Shown here in pieces: positions 1 through 7,838 of a stretch of 14,737 nucleotides of DNA (the stretch's first letter is position 1; each line of letters begins with the position of its first letter). The stretch is from positions 1-14,737 of the forward strand of contig SLDE01000087.1 in NCBI GenBank assembly GCA_007125455.1, written 5' to 3'. The stretch comes from Ectothiorhodospiraceae bacterium (lineage in GTDB: Bacteria; Pseudomonadota; Gammaproteobacteria; Thiohalomonadales; Thiohalomonadaceae). The translations under genes were made by a program, and so were the position numbers. The notes under the pieces are model-generated. The model saw only the letters and a program-made list of their open reading frames with translations. It was not told the DNA's origin and did no database searches.

Positions 1-16
1 GAATTTCAACAGCCTG

Positions 17-853
17 TTAGGCCTCTTTGAGCGGGATGGCGCAGCTCAGGCGGCGATGTTCCAGCACCGGGAAGCTGCGGCGCAGGTCGTGCAGGTGATT
101 GCGGTCGATCTCGGCCATGACCACCCCGGAGCCCCGTGGCAGCTCATCCAGCACGATCCCCCAGGGGTCGACGATCATGCTGTGGCCGTAGGTCTCACGG
201 CCGTTGGCGTGATAACCGCCCTGGGCCGAGGCGATCATGTAGCTAAGGTTTTCGATCGCACGGGCACGCACCAGGGTGTCCCAGTGGGCCTTGCCGGTGA
301 TGGCGGTAAAGGCGGCGGGTAGCACGAAGATCTCCGCCCCCTGTTCGCTCATTAGGCGAAACAGGCCGGGGAAGCGCAGGTCGTAGCATATGGCCATCCC
401 CAGCCGACCGAAGGGGGTATCCACCACCACCACTTCGCTGCCACCCTCGATGGTCTCGGATTCGTTGTAGTGCTCGTCGCTCTCGCTGATACGCACATCG
501 AACAGGTGGATCTTGTCATAGCGCACCACCTGTTCGCCCTGATCGTTGAACAGTAGCGAGGCGGCGCGAATGCGCTTGGGGTCGGTGCTGGCGAGCGGAA
601 TGGTGCCGCCGACGATCCAGATCTTGTTCTTGCGCGCCTGTTCGGCGAGGAAGTCCTGCAGGGGGCCGCTGTCGGCTTGCTCCCCGATCCGCACCTTGTC
701 CTGCTCGCTCATCCCCATGATGGCGAAATTTTCAGGCAGCACGACCAGCTCGGCGCCATTGGCGGCGGCGAGCTGGATCAGGCGTTGCGCCTCTAGCAGA
801 TTGGCGTTTACGTTGGGCCCGGAGGCCATTTGTATCGCGGCGACCTTGGTCAC
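17..853 (-). CDS. Nit-type carbon-nitrogen hydrolase (probable deaminated-glutathione amidase)
   Basis: A 278-residue cytoplasmic amidase of the nitrilase superfamily. The catalytic triad is visible: Glu41 in LPENFA, Lys114 in RYDKIHLFD and Cys156 in AICYDLRFP. Length and motifs fit the Nit1-like branch, whose characterised members hydrolyse deaminated glutathione, a by-product of transaminases; the substrate here is inferred from family only. The start is GTG, supported by GGAG 8 nt upstream. It lies 26 nt after the small periplasmic gene and completes the order rng-yhdP-(orf)-nit. In Pseudomonas a homologous hydrolase sits between yhdP and tldD, so tldD is expected beyond the left edge. No signal peptide is seen. 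Family assignment is firm, exact substrate less so. Confidence 0.93.
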   Translation of the reverse strand: MTKVAAIQMASGPNVNANLLEAQRLIQLAAANGAELVVLPENFAIMGMSEQDKVRIGEQADSGPLQDFLAEQARKNKIWIVGGTIPLASTDPKRIRAASLLFNDQGEQVVRYDKIHLFDVRISESDEHYNESETIEGGSEVVVVDTPFGRLGMAICYDLRFPGLFRLMSEQGAEIFVLPAAFTAITGKAHWDTLVRARAIENLSYMIASAQGGYHANGRETYGHSMIVDPWGIVLDELPRGSGVVMAEIDRNHLHDLRRSFPVLEHRRLSCAIPLKEA

Positions 854-861
854 AGGTATTT

Positions 862-865
862 CTCC
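862..865 (-). promoter_or_regulatory. Ribosome binding site of the Nit-type hydrolase
   Basis: GGAG on the minus strand, 8 nt before the GTG at 851-853. It supports the GTG start; no in-frame ATG lies nearby upstream. Confidence 0.6.
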
Positions 866-879
866 GTTTTATGTTTGCA

Positions 880-1230
880 TCAATGCTGTAGTTGTAACTG
901 AATGGTATCGGCGCTGCCACTGCCAGGCACCCGCTCGATACGCGAGGAGGGCACTCCCAGCGCGATCAGCCAGGCCTGCACTTCCTCTGCCCAGAGGGTG
1001 CCCTCGTCACCACCGGGGTGGCTAAGTTGCAGGCGCGCCCCCGGTTGTTGTTGCAGTGCGCGCACCACTTCGGCGATGACCGGCTGTTGCAGCACCCATT
1101 CTCCACTACGCGGCTGGGCCCACTCGGCAGCGCTGATCATCCCCCCGCTGGCCAGGGCCGGCAGGGTGGTGAGTGTGAGCAGGATCGCAAGCAGTGGTTT
1201 GTACATGGGGTGATAATACCATGGGCGCAT
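880..1230 (-). CDS. Small secreted protein with weak OmpA-like C-terminal fold, function unknown
   Basis: I do not recognise this gene as a named family. With the ATG at 1230 it encodes 116 residues, and AAGGA lies 10 nt upstream. A second ATG at 1206 gives 108 residues and a more typical signal peptide (MYKPLLAILLTLTTLPALAS, then GG) but has no visible ribosome binding site. Either way an N-terminal export signal with a cleavage site near ALA-S is clear, so the product is probably periplasmic. The mature part has a helix (VIAEVVRALQQQPGARL), a strand (LQLSHPGG), a second helix (WAEEVQAWLIALGVP) and a GSGSAD turn. This beta-alpha-beta order recalls OmpA peptidoglycan-binding domains. The usual NxxLSxxRA motif with its Asp/Arg ligands is absent, so peptidoglycan binding is doubtful. 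It starts 22 nt after yhdP and ends 26 nt before the hydrolase, so it is probably co-transcribed with them. Confidence 0.75.
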   Translation of the reverse strand: MRPWYYHPMYKPLLAILLTLTTLPALASGGMISAAEWAQPRSGEWVLQQPVIAEVVRALQQQPGARLQLSHPGGDEGTLWAEEVQAWLIALGVPSSRIERVPGSGSADTIQLQLQH

Positions 1231-1240
1231 TGGCCAGTCG

Positions 1241-1245
1241 TCCTT
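1241..1245 (-). promoter_or_regulatory. Ribosome binding site favouring the upstream start of the small secreted protein
   Basis: AAGGA on the minus strand, 10 nt before the ATG at 1230 and just upstream of it within the yhdP-orf gap. The alternative ATG at 1206 is preceded by ATTATCACCCC, with no purine-rich stretch. Confidence 0.45.
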
Positions 1246-1252
1246 AGGAATC

Positions 1253-4200
1253 TCAGGGGAAGCTGGGTTCATCGGGGAGTGGCGGCGGCGTAAGGGAGAC
1301 GATCTTGGGTTCTTCCCAACTGCCGGTGATCTCGTAGCGTTGCATGGTGGCGGCGTCGATATCCCGTTTGAAGATGTTTTGCAGTAGTACCAGCAGCGCA
1401 CCCACCTGCGGGCCCCAGGCCAGGGCACCGACCACCGAAACGGTATCGCTCATCTGCGGGATCACGGCCATCTGCTGATCGAAGTCCCGCGCGATCAGCC
1501 CGGTACGCCCGGTGATCAGGATCTTGGCCGGGTGGGTGTCGATGCTTAGCTCGCGACTGTGGGCATTGCCGCCGCTAAAACCGATGTCGGCACGGATGCC
1601 TTTGAAGTGCAGGCCGGTATCGGTGATGTCGCGAAAATCCAGCATCAGGCGCCGGGGCAGGGCCTGCAGGCTGAGGATCCCCAACAGCTTGCCAGCACCA
1701 GGGCGGGCCTCCTCGATGGTGCCTTCATCAATGCGTGCCTTCATGTCGCCTTCCATACCGGCCAGCGAGAAGGCCAGTGGACCGCCGGGCCAGCGCAGGC
1801 TGGTGTCGATACGGGCCTCACCGTCACGGATCACTGAGGCGAAACCGAGTCCTTCCAGCATCCTCCCCAAATTGTCGCTGTCCAGGTTCAGGTCGAGTTC
1901 GGTATGGTGCTCAGCCCACAGGCCGCTGCCCTCCAAATGAAAGGTTTCGCTATTCAGCCGGAGGGTCTCGATGGTGAGCTGTTGTCGCGCATCGGGGCGC
2001 ATCTGCAGGCTGAGCTCCCCCAGGGCCATGTCGTTGTGGCGCAAATCCGCGATGTCGGCGTGGATCGTGGCGCGATAGGGGCGGGCGGTGGTGATACCCG
2101 GGAGCGGCTGTGGGCGTACCCCACTTTGCAGGTGGAGGCGTTGCAGTGCCAGATCGATCGGTAGTGCGCGACCGGCCAATACCTCGCCTCCCTGGGGCAG
2201 CAGGGCCAGCCAGGCGGCGGGGTTGAATTGTTCGAGACTACCGCGGATACGGATCGCTTCCTCGCTGGGCAGCTCAGGGGGGTCGCCAGCGCCGAATCGC
2301 AAGGCCACCCGCTCCAGTTGTTCCCGTGACTGCCAGCGTAGCGCGAAGGCATCACCGATGCGCAGCGCCTGGCGACCTTCGCCGTTGGCCAATTGCAGTT
2401 GCAGGCCGATGGGCATGGCCTGCGCCGCTGGCTTGCCCAGCGGCGCAGGCAGCCGCGATGCAAGGCCAATACCGTCGCTGTTTAGCTGTAATTCGGTGGG
2501 CCGTCCGCCCTGGTGGGGAATGCGTAACTGCCCTTGCCACGGTGTGCTGCCATCGAGTTTGTCCAGCCAGTGTTGCTCTGGCCAGTGGGGGGCGATGTGG
2601 GCGGGGCTGAGCTGACCGTGGGCGATGATCCGGGTTTCGCCCTGATCCTGCGTACTGTGGCTTACGTCCAGCTCCATGGGTTGTTGATACAGTTGGGCCT
2701 GGATCCCGCTGGCGTGGAAACGCGGACCATCAAAGCCTAGCTCGCCATGGATCTGTGCAAACTCCAGCCCCCGGCGCACTCGCAGACGCCCATCTGTCAA
2801 GTAGACTTGGCCGCGCACATAGCGGGCGGTTTCATCGACTCGTCGACTCAGTGGCAGGGCCAGTTGCAGCGCCACGCGGCTGTGGCCGCCATAGTCAAAC
2901 TCGCGCAATACGGCCAGATCCCGTCCCAGCGGGGATTCGCGCAACAGGCGGATCCCGTCGCTTACCGGGCTGCGGGCCTTGCCATCGACCTCTAGCAGGG
3001 GGAGGCCAAAGTCCTTGATGCTCACCTGGGTCTGCGTGATGTCGGCGTCGAACAGGCGGGCCTGGTGGGCGTCGATCCACATCCCCTCATTGATGAAGTG
3101 TACCCGCCCATCCAACTGGTCAAAGGGAGGCCACTGCGGGTCGTAGGCGAGGGTGACGTCATGGGCCTCGAACAAGACCTCGAAGCGACCGCTGTGTTGA
3201 CGGAAGGGGAAGTCCCCGGCGCGCCCGTGCAGCAACATCTGACCGCGTGTGGCCTGGCCGCTGAGGAAGGCCTCTTCCAGCCAGCGGGCACCGCTGGCGG
3301 GCATGACCTTGCTGGGCAGGTAGTCGCGCACCGCCGTGGCCATGCCGTCGCGAAACTCGGCCTGTAGTGAGAGCAGCGGGGATTTGCCCGCCTCGAACAG
3401 GATCTGGCCGCGCCCCTGGGCCTGGATATCGGGGCTGTCGATCTGCAGCCCTTCGGCAAACAGCCGCCAGGCATCACCTTCCGGTTCCAGCAGGAGTTCA
3501 GCACGGCTGTGGTGCAGGGCCAGCGGTTGAGGGAACAGGCGGGGGAGATCCAGTTGCAGCGCCGGGCTGTCCAGTTGCAGCCAGGCCCGGTGGTCGTGGT
3601 AGTTCAGCTGTGCATCCAGGCCACGGATCCCGGGAAGGGCATCGCTGGCCTCCCAGGCAATCCCGGTTAGCTTTGCAGTGGCGGCCTGGAGTGTTTCCCC
3701 GCGCCACTCCAGCGCCACGTCGTTAAGCTCGCCGCTGGGGGCCAGTTGCTCCAGCCATTGGCTGGCCTCGGGGACTAGGCTGTGCAGCAGCGGGTGGAAG
3801 GGGGCCAGTGAGTCCAACGCCAGATGCTCACCAAGTAGCTGTTGGTGACCATCGGCCTGGCGTTGCCACTGCCACTGCTGTGGGCCACCTTCAAGCTCGC
3901 CCTGCTGCCACACCAGCTCGGCTAGCTGCAGTTGCTGTTGTCCGTGTTGATGGCGGTAGTGAAAGCGGCTGGCGAGCCGTTCCAGCTGCCAGGGAGGGGC
4001 GGCGTCGTGTTGCAGTTGCAGTTGTTGTAGCGCCAGTGCTCCTTCGAGGGAGTGCAGCCGGTCGTTCTGCCATTGTCCCCACAGCTCCAGATCGAGCAGC
4101 CCGCCCTGTAGCTGCCATTGCTGGTGGCGGTAGTCACGGTGGGCGACGGTGTTGAGCTTGGTGAGCTTGAGGTAGTGATCGACCACCCAGCTTTCGGGAC

Positions 4201-4846
4201 GGTAGGGATCGCCGTGCAGCTCCAGTGCCAGCTCGATTGCTCCGCCCACCTCGGGTGGTGGCAGCAGTTCGCCCTTGAGGCGGTGCGCGCCGGGGCGGTT
4301 TTCCATGTGCAGGTTGATGTGGCGAAAATGCCATCGGCTTTGTTGTTGCTCATCGAGCCAGTGCAGTTCACTGTCGAGGATGCTCAGTTGGGGCATGGCC
4401 AGCAGCCAGTCGAGCAGCAGTTTATCCCCGCCACTGCCTGCGGGGCTGGCGACCATCCCATGTAGCGATAACTGCCCTTCGCGGTCGCGCACCAGGCCGA
4501 GGTTTGCCCCGCGTAGCAGGACCTGGGTGACCGGCTCCCAGCGCCGTAGGGAGCTAAGGGGGTCGAGGGTGATGGCGAGGTGGGAGAACTGCGCCACGAT
4601 GGCATCGCTGGCGGGATCGTGCAGGCTGACATCCTCCAGGACCAGCCCCGGTGAAAAGCCGATCAGGCTGGCGTCGATGCCGCTGATACGCACCGTCTGG
4701 CCGAGGTAGTGGCTGGCCACCTGTTCGACCTGTTGACGGTACTCACCCACGTAGATCACCGCTAGGCGCAGGGCCGAGAACAGTGCCGCCAGCAACAACA
4801 GCAGGGCGGCGAGGGTGTAGATGAGTGGGTGTTTCAGACGCCGCAT
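1253..4846 (-). CDS. yhdP: YhdP family AsmA-like envelope protein
   Basis: A 1197-residue giant of the AsmA-like/DUF3971 family; E. coli YhdP is about 1266 residues. In E. coli the family acts with TamB and YdbH in moving phospholipids from the inner to the outer membrane. One N-terminal transmembrane helix (about residues 8-30) anchors a very long, beta-rich periplasmic part without cysteine clusters or catalytic motifs. The N-terminal pattern after the helix, YLGQTVRISGIDASLIGFSPG, is typical. Residues 200-380 are rich in Gln, Leu and Trp. The start is the ATG at 4846. No other start codon lies in frame back to the rng stop, and the leader is pyrimidine-rich with no Shine-Dalgarno sequence. 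It follows rng by 40 nt, the same order as in E. coli and Pseudomonas. Confidence 0.95.
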   Translation of the reverse strand: MRRLKHPLIYTLAALLLLLAALFSALRLAVIYVGEYRQQVEQVASHYLGQTVRISGIDASLIGFSPGLVLEDVSLHDPASDAIVAQFSHLAITLDPLSSLRRWEPVTQVLLRGANLGLVRDREGQLSLHGMVASPAGSGGDKLLLDWLLAMPQLSILDSELHWLDEQQQSRWHFRHINLHMENRPGAHRLKGELLPPPEVGGAIELALELHGDPYRPESWVVDHYLKLTKLNTVAHRDYRHQQWQLQGGLLDLELWGQWQNDRLHSLEGALALQQLQLQHDAAPPWQLERLASRFHYRHQHGQQQLQLAELVWQQGELEGGPQQWQWQRQADGHQQLLGEHLALDSLAPFHPLLHSLVPEASQWLEQLAPSGELNDVALEWRGETLQAATAKLTGIAWEASDALPGIRGLDAQLNYHDHRAWLQLDSPALQLDLPRLFPQPLALHHSRAELLLEPEGDAWRLFAEGLQIDSPDIQAQGRGQILFEAGKSPLLSLQAEFRDGMATAVRDYLPSKVMPASGARWLEEAFLSGQATRGQMLLHGRAGDFPFRQHSGRFEVLFEAHDVTLAYDPQWPPFDQLDGRVHFINEGMWIDAHQARLFDADITQTQVSIKDFGLPLLEVDGKARSPVSDGIRLLRESPLGRDLAVLREFDYGGHSRVALQLALPLSRRVDETARYVRGQVYLTDGRLRVRRGLEFAQIHGELGFDGPRFHASGIQAQLYQQPMELDVSHSTQDQGETRIIAHGQLSPAHIAPHWPEQHWLDKLDGSTPWQGQLRIPHQGGRPTELQLNSDGIGLASRLPAPLGKPAAQAMPIGLQLQLANGEGRQALRIGDAFALRWQSREQLERVALRFGAGDPPELPSEEAIRIRGSLEQFNPAAWLALLPQGGEVLAGRALPIDLALQRLHLQSGVRPQPLPGITTARPYRATIHADIADLRHNDMALGELSLQMRPDARQQLTIETLRLNSETFHLEGSGLWAEHHTELDLNLDSDNLGRMLEGLGFASVIRDGEARIDTSLRWPGGPLAFSLAGMEGDMKARIDEGTIEEARPGAGKLLGILSLQALPRRLMLDFRDITDTGLHFKGIRADIGFSGGNAHSRELSIDTHPAKILITGRTGLIARDFDQQMAVIPQMSDTVSVVGALAWGPQVGALLVLLQNIFKRDIDAATMQRYEITGSWEEPKIVSLTPPPLPDEPSFP

Positions 4847-4886
4847 CGGTGGAGGGGGAGAAGCATGTATGGTCGCGTGCCCGACA

Positions 4887-6338
4887 TTACATCAGCACCA
4901 CGTCGAATTGCTCCTGGGTGTAGAGGGATTCGACCTGAAAGTTGATGGGGCGGCCGATGAATTCCTCCAGTTCGGCCACACTGGTGGATTCCTCGTCCAC
5001 CAGCAGGTCGACCACCTCCTGGGAGGCGAGTACCAGCAGTTGTTGGGCGTCGAATTGGCGCACCGCACGCATGATCTCGCGAAAGATCTCGTAGCAGACG
5101 GTTTCGGCGGTCTTGAGGGTGCCGCGCCCCCCACAGGTGGGGCAGGCCTCGCACAGCACATGCTCCAGGCTTTCGCGGGTACGCTTGCGGGTCATCTGTA
5201 CCAGCCCCAGGGCGGAGACTTCGCTGATGCTGGTCTTGGCGTGGTCCCGCTCCAGGGACTTTTCCAGCGCGCGCAATACCTGGCGGCGATGCTCTGGATC
5301 TTCCATGTCGATAAAGTCGATGATGATGATCCCGCCCAGGTTGCGCAGGCGCAGCTGTCGGGCGATGGCCTGGGCCGCCTCCAGGTTGGTCTTGAAGATA
5401 GTCTCTTCCAGGTTGCGGTGGCCGACAAAGGCACCGGTATTCACGTCCACCGTGGTCATCGCCTCGGTTTGGTCGATGATCAGGTAGCCGCCGGACTTGA
5501 GCTGCACCTTGCGCCCCAGGGCGCGCTGGATCTCGTCGTCCACCCCATAGAGATCGAAGATCGGGCGCTCGCCGGTGTAGTGCTCAATGCTGTTGGCCAG
5601 ACTGGGGATAAACTTGTTGGCGAATTTTTGCACCTTCAGGTAGGTTTCGCGGGAGTCGATGCGTACCTTTTCGATATCCGCATCGGCCAGATCACGCATG
5701 GTACGCATCACCAGGGGCATGTCTTCGTGCACCAAGGCAACATCCTTGCTTTCGCGGATGCGCTCCTGCAATTCGGTCCACAGCTTGGCGAGGAACTGGA
5801 TGTCCTTTTCCAGCGCCTCGCGGGGGATCCCCTCGGCGGCGGTGCGGGCGATGTAGCCACCGCCGCCATGTTGTTCGGCAATCTCGCGGATCAGGCCCTT
5901 GAGACGTTCGCGCTCGGTCTCGTCTTCGATGCGCTGGGAGACGCCGGTATGGGCGTTCTTGGGCATGTAGACCAAAAAGCGCGCCGGGATGGAGAGGTGG
6001 GTGGTCAGCCTTGCCCCTTTGGTGCCCAATGGGTCCTTGACTACCTGAACGATGATCTCCTGCCCCTCGCGCAGCAATGCGCTGATCGCCGGTTCGCCAC
6101 TATCCTGATTGTCGGTGTCGATATCCGAGGCGTGCAGGAAGGCGGTGCGTGCCAGTCCCACCTCGACAAAGGCCGCCTGCATGCCCGGCAGTACCCGTAC
6201 CACCTTGCCACGATAGATATTACCCACCAAACCGCGCCGACTGCTGCGCTCGATGTGCACCTCCTGGAGCATGCCGTTTTCCAAAAAGGCGATGCGGGTC
6301 TCCTGGGGAGTGATGTTGATCAGTAGCTCTTCGCTCAT
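4887..6338 (-). CDS. rng: Ribonuclease G
   Basis: A 483-residue endoribonuclease (E. coli RNase G is 489) that matures the 5' end of 16S rRNA and degrades some mRNAs. The S1-like RNA-binding domain covers about residues 35-125. The DNase I-like catalytic region holds TVDVNTG with Asp298 and IIIDFIDM with Asp341, matching the two magnesium-binding aspartates of RNase E. The zinc-link CPTC (Cys399, Cys402) and GGRG follow. The protein ends shortly afterwards, without the disordered degradosome scaffold of RNase E, which separates RNase G from RNase E. The start is the ATG at 6338, 13 nt after the maf stop; AGGA at the very end of maf is a distant, weak ribosome binding site, so translation is probably coupled. 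Gene order maf-rng-yhdP is conserved in Gammaproteobacteria. Confidence 0.97.
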   Translation of the reverse strand: MSEELLINITPQETRIAFLENGMLQEVHIERSSRRGLVGNIYRGKVVRVLPGMQAAFVEVGLARTAFLHASDIDTDNQDSGEPAISALLREGQEIIVQVVKDPLGTKGARLTTHLSIPARFLVYMPKNAHTGVSQRIEDETERERLKGLIREIAEQHGGGGYIARTAAEGIPREALEKDIQFLAKLWTELQERIRESKDVALVHEDMPLVMRTMRDLADADIEKVRIDSRETYLKVQKFANKFIPSLANSIEHYTGERPIFDLYGVDDEIQRALGRKVQLKSGGYLIIDQTEAMTTVDVNTGAFVGHRNLEETIFKTNLEAAQAIARQLRLRNLGGIIIIDFIDMEDPEHRRQVLRALEKSLERDHAKTSISEVSALGLVQMTRKRTRESLEHVLCEACPTCGGRGTLKTAETVCYEIFREIMRAVRQFDAQQLLVLASQEVVDLLVDEESTSVAELEEFIGRPINFQVESLYTQEQFDVVLM

Positions 6339-6351
6339 GGGGTATCGGGTC

Positions 6352-6945
6352 TTAGTCCTGTGGTTTGTCCAATAGCGGGATGCCGAGGGCCGCTAGCATC
6401 TGGGCGGTTTCATACAGTGGCAAGCCCATTACCCCCGAGTAGCTGCCTTCCAGGTGCTCAATGAAGATCGCTGCCAGCCCCTGGATGGCGTAGCCACCGG
6501 CCTTGTCGGCGGGCTCGCCACTGTGCCAGTAGGCCTGTGCCTCGTCGGGGCTCACCTCGCGCAGGGTGACATCACTGACCGACAGGCGGGAGTGTTCTTC
6601 GCCGTCCGCGCGCACCATGGCCACGGCGGTCATCACCCGGTGGCTACGCCCGGAGAGGCTGGCCAGCATCGCCATGGCCTGTTCGCGATCGGCGGGCTTG
6701 CCGAGGATCTCACCGTCACACACTACCACGGTATCGGCCCCCAGCACCGGACGCAGCTCACCCTCTGCGAGCATCGCCAGTCCGGCACGGGCCTTTTCCA
6801 GTGCCAGGCGCAGTACATACATCTCAGCTACCTCGCCCTGATGGCGTGATTCGTCGATGTTGGTGATGATCTGCTCGAATTCGACACCAATTTGCTGCAA
6901 CAGTTCGGCCCGTCGCGGTGAGGCGGAGGCAAGATAGATGCTCAT
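6352..6945 (-). CDS. yhdE: Maf family nucleotide pyrophosphatase (dTTP/UTP type, YhdE)
   Basis: A 197-residue protein, the same length as E. coli YhdE. Maf proteins hydrolyse non-canonical or modified nucleoside triphosphates to monophosphates; the YhdE branch acts on dTTP, UTP and modified uridine triphosphates. Visible motifs are SASPRR (7-12), GADTVV with the putative catalytic Asp71, GKP (82-84), DKAGGYAIQG (147-156) and SYSGVMGLPL (168-177). The DKAGGYAIQG block fits the YhdE rather than the YceF (m7GTP) branch. The start is the ATG at 6945. It is preceded by a 60-nt AT-richer gap after rlmH without an obvious ribosome binding site. It sits immediately upstream of rng as in E. coli, but here rlmH rather than mreD precedes it. 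Confidence 0.95.
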   Translation of the reverse strand: MSIYLASASPRRAELLQQIGVEFEQIITNIDESRHQGEVAEMYVLRLALEKARAGLAMLAEGELRPVLGADTVVVCDGEILGKPADREQAMAMLASLSGRSHRVMTAVAMVRADGEEHSRLSVSDVTLREVSPDEAQAYWHSGEPADKAGGYAIQGLAAIFIEHLEGSYSGVMGLPLYETAQMLAALGIPLLDKPQD

Positions 6946-7005
6946 ATGGTTTCTGCCCGTTTGGTTATTTTGTAAATGCAGTCGCTAAAATCCCTGCTTC
7001 ACGCC

Positions 7006-7473
7006 TCACCGATGATAAGGATGCCCCTTGAGCAGACTCCAGGCACGGTAGACCTGCTCGGCGATCACGACCCGCACCAGCGGATGGGGCAGGGTCAGTG
7101 GGGAAAGCGACCAGTGGTTGTCTGCGCGCTTGCTCAGTGGCGGGTCGAGGCCGTCGGGTCCACCGACCAATAAGGCCACATCACGTCCCTCTCCCATCCA
7201 GTCGCCGATGTGTTTGGAGAGCTGCTCGGTGGACCACTGTTTGCCCTCCACCTCCAGGGCGACGATGCGGGCACCCTTGGGGATGGTAGCCATGATGCGC
7301 TCACCCTCGTCGCGGCGCAGGCGATCGATGTCGGGGTTTTTGCCGCGCTTGGGGGCGGGGATCTCGTGCAGCACCAGCCGACATTCGTGGGGCAGCCGTT
7401 TGGCGAAGGCATCGTAGCCCTGCCCGACCCAGTCGGGCATGCGTTGGCCGACGGCGATCAGGTGGATATTCAC
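7006..7473 (-). CDS. rlmH: 23S rRNA (pseudouridine-1915-N3)-methyltransferase RlmH
   Basis: A 155-residue SPOUT-class enzyme, the same length as E. coli RlmH. It methylates pseudouridine 1915 in helix 69 of 23S rRNA on assembled 70S ribosomes using S-adenosylmethionine. The knot region shows VALLVGGPDGL (about 99-109), and the C-terminus has HPLVRVVIAEQVYRAW followed by GHPYHR, both signatures of the family. The start codon is GTG at 7471-7473; the GTGA sequence overlaps the rsfS stop by 4 nt, so translation is likely coupled. The pair rsfS-rlmH is one of the most conserved bacterial gene pairs. In E. coli and Pseudomonas the next genes would be penicillin-binding protein 2 and RodA; here maf follows instead. 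Confidence 0.97.
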   Translation of the reverse strand: MNIHLIAVGQRMPDWVGQGYDAFAKRLPHECRLVLHEIPAPKRGKNPDIDRLRRDEGERIMATIPKGARIVALEVEGKQWSTEQLSKHIGDWMGEGRDVALLVGGPDGLDPPLSKRADNHWSLSPLTLPHPLVRVVIAEQVYRAWSLLKGHPYHR

Positions 7474-7832
7474 GAGGACGCATCTGCCTCTGGGGAGGCG
7501 GCCTCGGGGGCATCATCGCCCCAGAGTTTTTCCAGATTATAGAAGTCGCGGGTCTCCGGCAGCATGACGTGGATCACCACATCGCCCAGATCCACCAGCA
7601 TCCAGCTGCTGTCCTGCTCGCCTTCCACCCCGAGCGGTTGCTGACCGGCCGCCTTGGCCTTCTCCACCACGCTGTTGGCGAGGGATTTGACCTGGCGGCT
7701 GGAGTTGCCCGCGACGATCACCATAATGTCGGTGACGCTGGACTTTTCGTGCACATCCAGCACCTTGATATCGACCCCTTTCATATCTTCCAGGGCATCG
7801 ACTACGAGTTGGGTTAGCTGTTCGCTGTTCAT
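7470..7832 (-). CDS. rsfS: Ribosomal silencing factor RsfS
   Basis: A 120-residue member of the RsfS/Iojap/YbeB family. RsfS binds ribosomal protein uL14 on the 50S subunit and blocks joining with 30S when nutrients run low. The single domain shows VDALEDMKGVDIKVLDV near the start, then the core SSVTDIMVIVAGNSSRQVKSLA and the block DLGDVVIHVMLPETRDFYNLEKLW. A short acidic, Ala/Ser-rich tail (about 106-120) extends past the domain. The ATG at 7832 lies 6 nt after the nadD stop and the gene overlaps rlmH by 4 nt, so it belongs to the compact nadD-rsfS-rlmH unit. Confidence 0.97.
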   Translation of the reverse strand: MNSEQLTQLVVDALEDMKGVDIKVLDVHEKSSVTDIMVIVAGNSSRQVKSLANSVVEKAKAAGQQPLGVEGEQDSSWMLVDLGDVVIHVMLPETRDFYNLEKLWGDDAPEAASPEADASS

Positions 7833-7838
7833 CAGGTC

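Noticed and set aside
4005..4030. GTTGCAGTTGCAGTTG-type repeat within yhdP as a microsatellite
   Set aside because: It encodes alternating Gln and Leu in a Gln-rich part of YhdP and is short and in frame; ordinary coding sequence.
4821..6326. A 501-codon open frame on the plus strand opposite rng
   Set aside because: It lies antisense to a clear RNase G gene, shows no recognisable domain and is rich in residues expected from reading a G+C-rich gene backwards. Long antisense frames are common in such genomes.
6946..7005. AT-richer rlmH-maf gap as a promoter for maf-rng-yhdP
   Set aside because: TACAAA could pass as a weak -10 box but no acceptable -35 hexamer lies at 16-18 nt, so I do not call a promoter.
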